From assembly GCF_017309385.1 (NCBI RefSeq), contig NZ_JAFJMJ010000001.1:1984001-2048000 (forward strand): a stretch of DNA of 64,000 nucleotides. The letters are read 5' to 3'. Positions 56,402 to 64,000 of the stretch are shown here, piece by piece; the first letter of the stretch is position 1; every line of letters starts with the position of its first letter. The translations under genes were made by a program, and so were the position numbers. Origin of the DNA: Amycolatopsis sp. 195334CR. Lineage in GTDB: Bacteria > Actinomycetota > Actinomycetes > Mycobacteriales > Pseudonocardiaceae. The notes under the pieces are model-generated. The model did no database searches. It saw only the letters and a list, made by a program, of their open reading frames with translations, and was not told where the DNA came from.

Positions 56402-57169
56402 TCAGCCGACGTTCTGCGAGATCCAGTCCGAGTACGCCGGGGCCGAGGTGTAGATCGACGGGCCGGTGGCGCAGGTCGGGTCGCCGTTGCCGGTGCGGCT
56501 GGTGACGCCGATCAGCTCGTACTTGCCGCCGGCCTCGACGACCTGCGGGCCGCCCGAGTCGCCGTAGCAGGCACCCGCGTTGCCACCCGGGTTGTCGGTG
56601 CACAGCTCGAGGCTGCCGTCGATGCCGGTGCACTTGTCGGCCTCGACCACCTGCGTGTCCAGCTGCTGCAGCTTGATCGGGGCGTCGCAGCCACCGCGCT
56701 CGGGGCAGGTCTGGCCCCAGCCGAGCAGGCGGGTCTTGGTGCCCGCGTCGGTGGTGGTGCCCAGCGAGACCGGGGCCGAGGTGGCCGGCGCGGACAGCTT
56801 GACCAGCGCGATGTCACCGCCCGCCCCGGTGCCGGTGTAGTCCGGGTGCACGATGACCTCGGCGGCCTGCGCCTCCTCGCCACCGGTGGTGCGGTCGTTG
56901 CTGCCGATCCGCGCGCTGATCGAGTCGGCGGAGGAGCCCTGCACGCAGTGCGCCGCGGTCAGCACCCACTCCGGGGAGATCAGCGAACCGCCGCAGAAGT
57001 GGTTGCCGCCCTCCTGGAGCGAGACCATCCACGAGTACTCCTGGTCGGCGTCGTTGCCGCCGACGATGAACGGGGTGACGTCGGCGCCGGCCGGCGCCGC
57101 ACCGGCTACCGCGGCCACCGCGGCGCCCACGCCGGTGAGCAGGCCGACGACCAGAGCACGTACCTTCAT
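56402..57169 (-). CDS. Secreted trypsin-like serine protease (S1)
   Basis: 255 residues: signal peptide (VVGLLTGVGAAVAAVAGAAP), a very short propeptide, mature start IVGG (35-38), and catalytic triad His74 (LTAAHC), Asp119 (GGDIALVKL) and Ser205 (GDSGGP). Asp at ACYGD in the S1 pocket suits trypsin-like cleavage after Lys/Arg. Paired cysteines fit S1 disulfides. ATG 57169 lies 6 nt after AAGGAG. It is exported. Confidence 0.93.
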   Translation of the reverse strand: MKVRALVVGLLTGVGAAVAAVAGAAPAGADVTPFIVGGNDADQEYSWMVSLQEGGNHFCGGSLISPEWVLTAAHCVQGSSADSISARIGSNDRTTGGEEAQAAEVIVHPDYTGTGAGGDIALVKLSAPATSAPVSLGTTTDAGTKTRLLGWGQTCPERGGCDAPIKLQQLDTQVVEADKCTGIDGSLELCTDNPGGNAGACYGDSGGPQVVEAGGKYELIGVTSRTGNGDPTCATGPSIYTSAPAYSDWISQNVG

Positions 57170-57343
57170 CCGCATCTCCTTCTCCCTGCCCCCTAGCCTC
57201 CCGTGGGGGATGAGACGCAGCGTAAGCAATGTTGGTAAATCATTAACACCCTTCGAAAGTTCCTATTCACCCGACGGACTGACCAAAGGAACCTTGCGTG
57301 AGCGTCCCGTTTGCACTAACGGGTGTCGGCTAGGTTTGGGCGG

Positions 57344-58171
57344 GTGAGCTACCACCTGCAGACCCGCGGCCCCGCCTATCGCTGGTGGCGGCCGCTGCTC
57401 GGTGCCGCGGTCCTCGTCGCGGTCGGTTTTGCTTTGCTGGCAACGTTTTCCGCGGTCACCGCGGCGATCTCGCAGAGCACCGACCAGCGCTGGGAAATGG
57501 TGCTGAGCTTCGGCGCGATCGCGGTCACGCTGCCCGCCGTGTTCGCCGCGGCCCGCTTCGGCGAAGCCCGCAAACCCGGCACTTTGTCTAGTGTGGACGG
57601 TCGGCTGCGGTGGCGGTGGCTGACCGAGTGCACCGGCTGGGCGGTGGCCGCCTTCGCCCTGGCGGCCGCGGTGGACCTGGCGCTGGGCGCCCGCTGGGAC
57701 GGTTTTCCCGGCCTGTCCACCTATCTCTCGATCGTGGCGCTCACCCTGCTGCTGGTGCCGTTCCAGGCGGCGGCCGAGGAGTACGTCTTCCGCGGCTGGC
57801 TGGTGCAGGCCTTCGGCGCCTGGTTCCGCACGCCGTGGCCGGGTGCGGTGCTCAGCTCGGCCGCCTTCGTCGCCACGCACGGCTACACGTCGGCACCGAT
57901 CCTGGCCGAGTTGTTCGTCTTCGCGATGATCCTGTGCTGGCTCACCGTGCGCACCGGTGGCCTGGAGGCGGCGATCGGCCTGCACGCGGTCAACAACATC
58001 GCCACCATGGTGCTGGCGGGCGGGGCCCCCATTCCCGACCAGAGCACGGTGACCGCGACCTGGGGCGACGCCGTGCTCATCGCGGCGCCCTCGATCCTCT
58101 ACGCGGGGATCGCCGACCTCAGGTACCGGAAGCGGACCGCTCGGCCAGCACCTGTGCCACCGCCTGGGTGA
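57344..58171 (+). CDS. CPBP-family intramembrane metalloprotease
   Basis: 275 residues with eight or so membrane helices and the CPBP motifs EEYVFRGW (Glu145, Glu146, Arg150), FVATHG (His179) and HAVNNI. Such Abi-type proteases process prenylated or membrane peptides, often linked to bacteriocin self-protection. TAGGTT at 57331-57336 ends 7 nt before GTG 57344. Its last 53 nt overlap the convergent Clp-N gene. Confidence 0.88.
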   Translation: MSYHLQTRGPAYRWWRPLLGAAVLVAVGFALLATFSAVTAAISQSTDQRWEMVLSFGAIAVTLPAVFAAARFGEARKPGTLSSVDGRLRWRWLTECTGWAVAAFALAAAVDLALGARWDGFPGLSTYLSIVALTLLLVPFQAAAEEYVFRGWLVQAFGAWFRTPWPGAVLSSAAFVATHGYTSAPILAELFVFAMILCWLTVRTGGLEAAIGLHAVNNIATMVLAGGAPIPDQSTVTATWGDAVLIAAPSILYAGIADLRYRKRTARPAPVPPPG

Positions 58172-58859
58172 CCACGGCCTCGGCGTTCTCCTTGGTGATC
58201 CCCGCGCCGGCGAGCACCTCGGCCACGTCGCCGTCCCCGAGTTCCAGCAGGCTCAACAGGAAGTGCTCGGCGCCGATGTAGTTGTGGCCGAGCCGGAGCG
58301 CTTCCCGCGCGGTCAGCTCGAACAGCTTCTTGCCGCGCGCGCTGATGGTGGCCTGCGCGGGCGGTTCGCCCGCGGCGGGCTCGAAGCCCTCGACCAGCTT
58401 CGCCCGCATCTCGTCGGGCGAGGCGCCGAGGGCGACCAAGGTGCGGGTGGCCAGGTTCTCCGGATCGCTGATCAACGCGGCCATCAGGTGCTCCGGGTCG
58501 ATCCGGGCGTTCCCGGCGGCGAGCGCGACCTGCTGCGCGCCGACCACCGCCTGCCGCGCGCGGTCGGTGTAGCGGGTGAAGGTCTGCATCAGCTCGGCCA
58601 GCGGCTGGCCGTCGTTCTCCTTGGGCACGAAGCGCTTCTGCACGGCCTGCTTGCTCACGCCCATGCTGCGGCCGATGTCGGTCCACGAGGCGCCGGACCG
58701 CCTGGCCTGGTCGACGAAGTGCCCGATCAGGTGGTCGGCCACCTCCCCGAGGTGATCGGCGGCGAGCACCGCGTCGGACAGGTGCTGCAGCGGGTCGGCT
58801 TCGGGGTGCTGGTTCTTGATGTGCTCGATCAGTTCGTCGAGCTTCACAGGATTGCTCAT
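58119..58859 (-). CDS. HTH protein with Clp N-terminal domain
   Basis: 246 residues: an N-terminal helix-turn-helix (GASWTDIGRSMGVSKQAVQK, about residues 55-75) and two Clp-N repeats (PEHLMAALISDPENLATRTL; GHNYIGAEHFLLSLLELGDG) as in ClpA/ClpC adaptor-binding domains, but no ATPase. It may regulate transcription in response to a protein-quality signal. Its promoter is covered by two 17-bp palindromes, suggesting autorepression. Confidence 0.88.
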   Translation of the reverse strand: MSNPVKLDELIEHIKNQHPEADPLQHLSDAVLAADHLGEVADHLIGHFVDQARRSGASWTDIGRSMGVSKQAVQKRFVPKENDGQPLAELMQTFTRYTDRARQAVVGAQQVALAAGNARIDPEHLMAALISDPENLATRTLVALGASPDEMRAKLVEGFEPAAGEPPAQATISARGKKLFELTAREALRLGHNYIGAEHFLLSLLELGDGDVAEVLAGAGITKENAEAVVTQAVAQVLAERSASGT

Positions 58860-58861
58860 AC

Positions 58862-58906
58862 GTCAACCCTAGGTTGACGACCAGCGGCCGTCAACCCCAG
58901 GTTGAC
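58862..58906 (-). promoter_or_regulatory. Twin palindromes over the Clp-N gene promoter
   Basis: GTCAACC-CTA-GGTTGAC (58862-58878) and GTCAACC-CCA-GGTTGAC (58890-58906) have identical 7-bp arms and centres 28 bp apart. On the minus strand TTGACG (58889-58894) and TAGGGT (58866-58871) form a -35/-10 pair with a 17-bp spacer, ending 6 nt before ATG 58859. The palindromes overlap both hexamers, the expected position for a repressor. Confidence 0.78.
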
Positions 58907-58910
58907 CAGT

Positions 58911-59699
58911 TCAGCCCCGGCCGCCGACCACCAGGCCGGCTCGTTTGGCGCGCGGCGCGCCCAGGGTGCGGGAGATCCCCCGGGCCGCCGCGCGCACCGC
59001 GGGCACCAGCGTGCGCGGATCGGTCCCGGTCGCCGGGACCGCCACCGAGATCGCCGCCACCGCGGTGTCCTCGGCGCCGAACACGGGTGCGGCGACGGAG
59101 AGCCCCACCAGTTCGATCTGGCCGTCGCTGATCGCGATGCCCTCGCGGCGCACGTCGGCGAGTACCCGCCGCAGCCGCTCCGGGGACGCGATCGTCTTGT
59201 CGGTGAACCGCTTCATCGGCCGCGCGAGCACCCGCTCGGCCACCCCGGCCGGCGCGTGCGCCAGCAGCGCCAGCCCCACCCCGGTGGCGTGCGCGGGCAA
59301 CCGCCCGCCCGCTCGCGACGGCATCGGGCTGTGCCCGGAGATCCGCTCCAGGTACACCACGTCGGGTGCGTCCAGCACGGCCAGTTGCACGTTCTGCCGG
59401 GTGGCCTCGTGCAGGTCCTCGAGGAAGGGCATCGCGGTGTCGCGCAGGCCGAGGCCGTGCGGCGCCAGCGAGGCCACCTCCCACAACCACAGGCCGACCC
59501 GGTATCGCCCGGATTCGGCACGCTCGAGCGCACCACGCCGGACCAGCCCGCCGACGATGCGGTGGGTGGTGGACAACGGCAGGCCGGTGCGCCTGCTCAG
59601 CTCGGACAGGGTCAGTTCGGGGCGCTCCGTGCTGAACGCGTCGAGCACGTCCAGCACCCGGTCCGCGACCGATGGAGTTCCCGGGGCGTTGTGCCGCAT
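58911..59699 (-). CDS. IclR-family transcriptional regulator
   Basis: 262 residues: winged helix (LTLSELSRRTGLPLSTTHRI) and IclR effector domain (HATGVGLALLAHAP ... VAAPVFGAEDTAVAAISVAV). The target pathway is not evident since no catabolic gene is adjacent. Its stop lies 4 nt before the palindromes of the next gene. Confidence 0.9.
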   Translation of the reverse strand: MRHNAPGTPSVADRVLDVLDAFSTERPELTLSELSRRTGLPLSTTHRIVGGLVRRGALERAESGRYRVGLWLWEVASLAPHGLGLRDTAMPFLEDLHEATRQNVQLAVLDAPDVVYLERISGHSPMPSRAGGRLPAHATGVGLALLAHAPAGVAERVLARPMKRFTDKTIASPERLRRVLADVRREGIAISDGQIELVGLSVAAPVFGAEDTAVAAISVAVPATGTDPRTLVPAVRAAARGISRTLGAPRAKRAGLVVGGRG

Positions 59700-59716
59700 T
59701 AAGCCAGCCTCGGTGG

Positions 59717-59944
59717 TCAGTGCGCGACTGAACGGCCCAGCGGGTTGCCGGTCCGCTCGGCCTCCGGCCCGCTCTGCTCCCCCAGCACCCCGACGGACTG
59801 GGCCGGAACGACCACGACCGCCACGGGACCCCCGGTGGAGCGCCATCCCGAAGGCGCCTGCACCGAAGCGGTGAGCAGTACCGCGAGCACGGCGAGCGTG
59901 CGCAGGTACATGGGTATGTCTTCGACCTGGATCACTTTTCTCAT
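59717..59944 (-). CDS. Small exported or membrane peptide, unknown
   Basis: 75 residues with a hydrophobic segment (YLRTLAVLAVLLTASVQA) near the N-terminus and a polar C-terminus. GGGGAGAG precedes ATG 59944; ATG 59911 starts directly at the hydrophobic segment. No family recognised. Confidence 0.5.
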   Translation of the reverse strand: MRKVIQVEDIPMYLRTLAVLAVLLTASVQAPSGWRSTGGPVAVVVVPAQSVGVLGEQSGPEAERTGNPLGRSVAH

Positions 59945-60115
59945 CGGCGCTCTCCCCTGCTAGCCGAGGATCGCTCCCAGCTTTCAATGTCCGCGGCTGA
60001 CCGGCCAGGGCCCCATGCCCCGCACCGCTCAGGGTCCAAAGGCCCTACCGCGAGCACCACGGAAACAAGGAGGCGCGCGAATACCCGCCAGATACACCGG
60101 AACGCGGGGTTTTTC

Positions 60116-60766
60116 TCAGACCCAGTACCGACCGGTCTCGGCCACCTCCGCGCTGCCGCCGGTCAGATCCGCCAGCCAGGCCAGGAAACCGGGCACCTGG
60201 TCGGGGCGGACGCCGATCTCGAAGCGCGCCGCGTCGTCGTAGTGCGTGCCGGTGACCTGGTACTTCGAGGCGTGCAGTTCGCCTTCGACCCGACCGGCCC
60301 GGCCGTAGTCGACGCTCACCCGCAGCAGGCACAGGAGCCGCCGCTCGACCGTGCCGACGGCGTCGATCGCGTCCGCGACCGCCTGCCCGTACGCGCGGAT
60401 CAGCCCGCCCGCGCCGAGCAGCACCCCGCCGAAGTGGCGGCTGACCACCGCGACGGTGTCGGTCAGCTCGCGCCGCCGCAGCACCTCCAGCATCGGGGTG
60501 CCCGCGGTGCCGGCCGGTTCGCCGTCGTCGCTGGAGCGCTGGGTGCGGCCGTCCGGGTCGAGCACGAAGGCGTGGCAGTGGTGCCGGGCCGCCGGTTCCG
60601 CGCGACGCCGTTCGGCGATCACCTCGCGCGCGGCCTCGGCCGAGTCGACCGGCGCCAGGGCACACAGGAACCGCGACCGGCGCACCTCGATCTCGTGCAC
60701 CCCCGCCGCGGCGATGGTGCGGTAGGTGTCGCGGTCAGGGATGGGACCGCCTGCGCTTGGTGGCAT
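60116..60766 (-). CDS. YigZ/IMPACT-family protein
   Basis: 216 residues with the UPF0029 signature RHHCHAFVLD and DDGEPAGTAGTPMLEVL, and the VVSRHFGGVLLGAGGLIRAYG stretch (quoted over two neighbouring motifs). IMPACT proteins bind RNA-related partners; function in bacteria is poorly known. It overlaps the DevR-like gene by 32 nt and follows it in the same operon. Confidence 0.92.
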   Translation of the reverse strand: MPPSAGGPIPDRDTYRTIAAAGVHEIEVRRSRFLCALAPVDSAEAAREVIAERRRAEPAARHHCHAFVLDPDGRTQRSSDDGEPAGTAGTPMLEVLRRRELTDTVAVVSRHFGGVLLGAGGLIRAYGQAVADAIDAVGTVERRLLCLLRVSVDYGRAGRVEGELHASKYQVTGTHYDDAARFEIGVRPDQVPGFLAWLADLTGGSAEVAETGRYWV

Positions 60767-61382
60767 ACACCGCGGCCTCCGTCCGGCGTTCGAACCCGAG
60801 CTTGTGCAGCAACGACGATACGTAGTTCTTGATCGTCTTCTCCGCCAGCCCGAGCCGCCCGGCGATCTGGCGGTTGGTCAGCCCGGCCGCGATCAGGTCC
60901 AGCACCCGCAGCTCCTGCGGGCTGAGCTGGGCGTACCCCGGATCGGCCGGACCGTCGTCCCCGCGCAGCCTGCTCATCACCGACGCGGTCAGGTGCGCGT
61001 CGAGCAGCGAGCCGCCCGCCGCCACCGTGCGCACCGCGTTGACCAGGTCACCGCCGGAGACCTGCTTGAGCATGTACCCCGCCGCGCCGGCCATGATCGC
61101 GCCGAACAACGCCTCGTCGTCGGAGTACGAGGTCAGCATCAGGCAGGCGGGCGGCGGCTCGACCGCGGCCCGGATCTCCCGGCACACCGAGATGCCCTCA
61201 CCGTCGGGCAGGCGCACGTCGAGGATCGCCACGTCCGGTCGCGCCGCCGGGATCCGGGCCAGCGCCTCGGCGGCGGTGGCCGCCTCGCCGCAGACCACCA
61301 GGTCGCCGCTGGCCTCCAGCACCGTGCGCAACCCGGTGCGCACCAGCTCGTGGTCGTCCAACAGGAACACCGAGACCGTCAT
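60735..61382 (-). CDS. NarL-family response regulator, DevR/DosR-like
   Basis: 215 residues: receiver Asp55 (VAILDVRLPD) and HTH (LSPQELRVLDLIAAGLTNRQ ... KTIKNYVSSLLHKLG). The IKNYVSSLLHKLG recognition helix is that of DevR/DosR, the hypoxia and nitric oxide response regulator. ATG overlaps the kinase stop by four bases. Confidence 0.9.
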   Translation of the reverse strand: MTVSVFLLDDHELVRTGLRTVLEASGDLVVCGEAATAAEALARIPAARPDVAILDVRLPDGEGISVCREIRAAVEPPPACLMLTSYSDDEALFGAIMAGAAGYMLKQVSGGDLVNAVRTVAAGGSLLDAHLTASVMSRLRGDDGPADPGYAQLSPQELRVLDLIAAGLTNRQIAGRLGLAEKTIKNYVSSLLHKLGFERRTEAAVYATKRRRSHP

Positions 61383-62851
61383 CGGACCTCCGGTAGCCGG
61401 ATCACCCAGTCCAGGGTGGTTCCACGATCGGGTTCGCCCCGCACCACGCTGGTGCCCCGCCAGCGCTCGGCCCGCGCGGCCAGGTTCGCCAGCCCGCTGC
61501 GGCGGGTGGTCTCGGCGGGCAGGCCGATCCCGTTGTCCACCACCGTCAACCGCAGCCCGTCGCCGCGGCCGTCGACCGCCACGGTGACCGACACCTTCGT
61601 CGCCTTGCTGTGCCGCGCCACGTTCGACAGCGCCTCCCGCAGCGTGGCGAACAGGTCCGCCTCGACCGCCGACGGCACCGCGGCGTCCACCGCACCGGTG
61701 AAGCCGACGCGCGGTTCGAAGCCGAGGCTCCCCGCCGCCTCGGCACAGGCGCGCGCGATCCGCGAACGCAGTCCCTCGGCAGGCTGCTGCAGGGCGAAGA
61801 TGCTGTTGCGGACCTCGGTGATGGTGGCGTCGAGGTCGTCGACGAACCGCCGCAGCCGCTCGGCCACCCTCGGCTCGTCGAGCAGCAACCCGGTCGACTC
61901 CAGCCCGAGCGCGATCGCGAACAACCGCTGCACCACCAGGTCGTGCAGGTCGCGCGCGATGCGGTCGCGGTCCTCCAGCACGGCGAGGCGCTGCCGGTCC
62001 TGCTCGGCCCTGGCGAACTCCATGGCCAGCGCGGCGTGCGCGCCGAAGGTCAGCGCGAGCCGGACCTCGGTGTCGGTGAACGGCACCTCGTCACGCAGCT
62101 TCGCCACCACCAGCACCCCGAGCGACTCGCCACCGACGCGCAGCGGCACGGCCACCGCGGAGTCCAGGTCGCCGACCACCGGCGGCAGGTCCACCCCGGT
62201 GCCCGCCTGCTGCGCGGTCACGTGGTCGCCGTAGCGGCGCACCACCACCGGTTCCCCGCTGGTGAAGGCCATCCCGGTGGCGGTGCCGTCGGCGGGCACG
62301 GTCAGCCCGGTCAGCCGGTCGGCATCGGGTCCCGGTGGTTCGACCACCTCGAACACCAGCACGGTGCCGTCAGCGGGGTCACTGCCGGGCCGGGCGATCC
62401 CACCCGCGGTGGCCCCGGCGACCTGCCGCGCCCGTTCGGCGATCAACCGCAGGGTGGCCTCGGGATCCTCACCGGCCAGCAGCGCCGAGGTCACGTCGTG
62501 CGAGGCACGCAGCCAGCGTTCGCGCTGCTCGGACTGTTCGAACAGGGCCGCGTTGCCGATCGACCCGCCCGCCGCGGTGAGCAGCGTGCGCACCAGCTCG
62601 GCGTCGGCCTCGGTGAATTCCTTGCCGGTCAGCCGGACCTCGCCGAAGCGCTCCCCGCGCACCTCGATCGGCACCACCAGCGCGTCCCCCGCGCTCGGCG
62701 GCGCCGCCCCGGCCCGCAGCACCACGCCTTCGGGCGCACCGGTCAGCGCGCACGCGGCGCCCGCCACCCGGTCCAGGATCTCGGGCACGGTCGCGCCGTG
62801 GGCGATGCTGATGACCGCGTCCAGCATGCGCTGGGCGCTCAGGTCGTTCAC
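61379..62851 (-). CDS. Sensor kinase, DevS/DosT-like with two GAF domains
   Basis: 490 residues: GAF-A (about 1-100), GAF-B (about 115-275), HisKA_3 (RIARDLHDLVVQRLFAIALG) and HATPase. The first GAF is short: between CALTGAPEGVVL and VVPIEVRGERFGEVRLTGKE about 50 residues are missing relative to DosS, including the loop that carries the heme-ligand His. It may therefore not bind heme through GAF-A. Cognate partner of the DevR-like regulator. Confidence 0.9.
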   Translation of the reverse strand: MNDLSAQRMLDAVISIAHGATVPEILDRVAGAACALTGAPEGVVLRAGAAPPSAGDALVVPIEVRGERFGEVRLTGKEFTEADAELVRTLLTAAGGSIGNAALFEQSEQRERWLRASHDVTSALLAGEDPEATLRLIAERARQVAGATAGGIARPGSDPADGTVLVFEVVEPPGPDADRLTGLTVPADGTATGMAFTSGEPVVVRRYGDHVTAQQAGTGVDLPPVVGDLDSAVAVPLRVGGESLGVLVVAKLRDEVPFTDTEVRLALTFGAHAALAMEFARAEQDRQRLAVLEDRDRIARDLHDLVVQRLFAIALGLESTGLLLDEPRVAERLRRFVDDLDATITEVRNSIFALQQPAEGLRSRIARACAEAAGSLGFEPRVGFTGAVDAAVPSAVEADLFATLREALSNVARHSKATKVSVTVAVDGRGDGLRLTVVDNGIGLPAETTRRSGLANLAARAERWRGTSVVRGEPDRGTTLDWVIRLPEVR

Positions 62852-62920
62852 TGGGTGCGCACCGGTCCCGTTCGGCAGGGGGATCTTCCGCCAGAATGGT
62901 CGACTTCGGCGGACTGTTCG

Positions 62921-63280
62921 TTACTGGCCCACGCGCATCCGGCGCCCGGTCACCACTTCGAGGGATATCCGCACCAGGCACTCGCCGGCGGTCACCTCGG
63001 CCGGGCTCGCGTGCCCGAGCACGGTGACCCACCACCCGGACCCCAGTTCCGGGGTGAGCGAGTCGGCCTCGAAAGCCAGCACGTTGCCGCGGGCGGCGGC
63101 CGCGAGCACGCTCCCCGCCGGCACCTCGAAGCGGAGCGCGTGCTCGTCGAGCGCGAACCGGACCGGCTGCACCGCGGGCATGCCCCGGTCGGTGAACACC
63201 ACCCGGCCCACCCCGGTGCTGCCCAGCAGTTCCAGCGACTGTGCCCGGTTGAGCACCTCCTGGCCGAACGAGTCGAGCAT
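62921..63280 (-). CDS. Pyridoxamine 5'-phosphate oxidase-like flavin-binding protein
   Basis: About 119 residues with the split-barrel pattern LELLGSTGVGRVVFTDRGMP and PAVQPVRFALDEHALRFEV of actinobacterial PPOX-fold proteins, which bind FMN, F420 or heme. ATG 63280 begins LDSFGQEVL; ATG 63319 and GTG 63352 are in-frame alternatives. Such genes frequently accompany DevR/DevS pairs and belong to DosR-type regulons in mycobacteria. Confidence 0.82.
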   Translation of the reverse strand: MLDSFGQEVLNRAQSLELLGSTGVGRVVFTDRGMPAVQPVRFALDEHALRFEVPAGSVLAAAARGNVLAFEADSLTPELGSGWWVTVLGHASPAEVTAGECLVRISLEVVTGRRMRVGQ

Positions 63281-63351
63281 CGCCTTCCCACCCGTCCTCA
63301 CCGCCGCGAGTTCCCCCATGGCGACACCGTGCCGGGAACCGCGGCGGTCCA

Positions 63352-64000
63352 CTAGGGCCGTTGGACCCGATGCCGGGGCGGTGCCTTGTCACCCAGCATC
63401 AACCAGGTCACCAGCGCCACCATCACCACCGACGAAACCGCGGCCAGCACCACCGCCATCACCAGCACGCCACCGCCGCCCTCGGCACCCGCGGTGGTGG
63501 CCAGGTAACCGGTCCCGGCGACCAGCACGGGCACCAGCAACGCGACCGCCTGCCCGCCGAACGAGGCCGTGCGCTGCGTGCCGCGGAACGCGATGGCCAG
63601 GCAGCACAGCGCGCTGACCAGGAACACCGCGCCGAGCGTGTCGCTGAGCCGGTGCCAGCCGAGCACCACGGTGGACGCGGCGACCCAGGCCACGCCGACC
63701 GCGCCGGGAACCGCGGCCCAGAGCCGGAACCGGCGCGGCAGCACCAGCATGGTGGCCAGCAGCACGGCGATCGCGGCGGTGACGTGCCCGCTCGGGAAGC
63801 TGTTGTGCCCCGGCGCGCCGTCGCTTTCGCCGAGCTGGGGCCGCGGCAGCACGGCGAGCTTGAGGAACTGCGCGGCCGCCAGCGAACCGAGCAGCGTGAC
63901 CAGCGCCCCACCGGCGAGCGCGTACCGGCGCCTGGCCAGCGCGAGCAACGGCAGCACCACCGCGGTCACCCCGAGCAGCGGCACGAAGTCCACGTCGCGC
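63352..64000 (-). CDS. PAP2-family phosphatase, N-terminus outside window
   Basis: At least 213 residues, continuing past the right edge. PAP2 motifs KLAVLPRP, NSFPSGHVTAA and GWHRLSDTLGA are present with about six membrane helices. Members dephosphorylate undecaprenyl pyrophosphate or phosphatidic acid on the outer face of the membrane. The visible ATG at 63993 is probably internal. Confidence 0.88.
   Translation of the reverse strand, partial: RDVDFVPLLGVTAVVLPLLALARRRYALAGGALVTLLGSLAAAQFLKLAVLPRPQLGESDGAPGHNSFPSGHVTAAIAVLLATMLVLPRRFRLWAAVPGAVGVAWVAASTVVLGWHRLSDTLGAVFLVSALCCLAIAFRGTQRTASFGGQAVALLVPVLVAGTGYLATTAGAEGGGGVLVMAVVLAAVSSVVMVALVTWLMLGDKAPPRHRVQRP

Noticed and set aside
62880..62930. 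DosR-type box upstream of the DevS-like gene
   Set aside because: GACTTCGGCGGACTG is only a partial match to the DosR consensus and is not symmetrical enough to call.

Overview
This is high-GC (roughly 70%) actinobacterial chromosome, most likely from the Pseudonocardiaceae and probably Amycolatopsis or a close relative. The evidence is GTG/TTG starts, WhiB, PonA2, DUF397, DUF574 and XRE-DUF5753 families, a DevR/DevS-type pair, and two blocks with the gene order of mycobacteria: ArsA-like pair/whiB4/ponA2/phosphoesterase (compare Rv3679-Rv3683) and recR/ybaB/amidase/dnaX (compare Rv3715c-Rv3721c). The species call is an inference from sequence; nothing was searched. No insertion sequence, prophage, CRISPR array or long biosynthetic cluster is visible, so this looks like core chromosome with small accessory patches.

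Layout. 1-5276: Get3/ArsA-like ATPases, whiB4, penicillin-binding protein PonA2, metallophosphoesterase. 5306-12347: tRNA-Pro(CGG) with downstream palindromes and a G-quadruplex motif, a secreted protein, a methyltransferase, an S9 peptidase, dps and ohr (oxidative stress), an FMN reductase, an HSL-type esterase, a secreted protein. 12802-18883: furA-catalase operon with an operator-like repeat, MFS exporter, lipoprotein, RtcB ligase, helical-repeat protein. 18936-25709: ask-asd operon, GT-C glycosyltransferase, nitroreductase, membrane protein, and leuA with a leader peptide holding three consecutive Leu codons. 25712-31791: WYL regulator, XRE antitoxin-like gene opposite a frameshifted toxin, SDRs, DedA, LysR and EamA genes. 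31880-37703: complete peptide ABC importer. 37864-42705: kinase, recR, ybaB, amidase, dnaX, SRP RNA. 42716-48357: PhoD and two two-component systems whose promoters flank PhoP-like direct repeats. 48446-52117: four secreted or membrane genes, three of them YtkA/FixH/CopC-like or similar, plus a polytopic protein of unknown family; a 167-bp palindrome lies inside. 52242-54686: DUF397, DUF574 and XRE-DUF5753 set. 54882-64000: gnd, trypsin-like protease, CPBP protease, Clp-N regulator with twin palindromes, IclR, YigZ, DevR/DevS pair, PPOX protein, PAP2 phosphatase (cut by the window end).

Themes. Several genes serve redox or envelope stress (WhiB4, FurA/catalase, Dps, Ohr, DevRS) and cell-wall or surface work (PonA2, amidase, PAP2, PhoD). 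Many genes have a -10 hexamer 6-7 nt before the start codon, which predicts leaderless mRNAs. Convergent gene pairs are often separated by long perfect hairpins; one 23-bp stem occurs three times, each time between converging genes.

The best candidates for something undescribed are the 48446-52117 membrane cluster with its two-component system, the repeated hairpin family, the long palindrome at 50268-50434, and the twin 17-bp palindromes over the promoter of the Clp-N/HTH gene.
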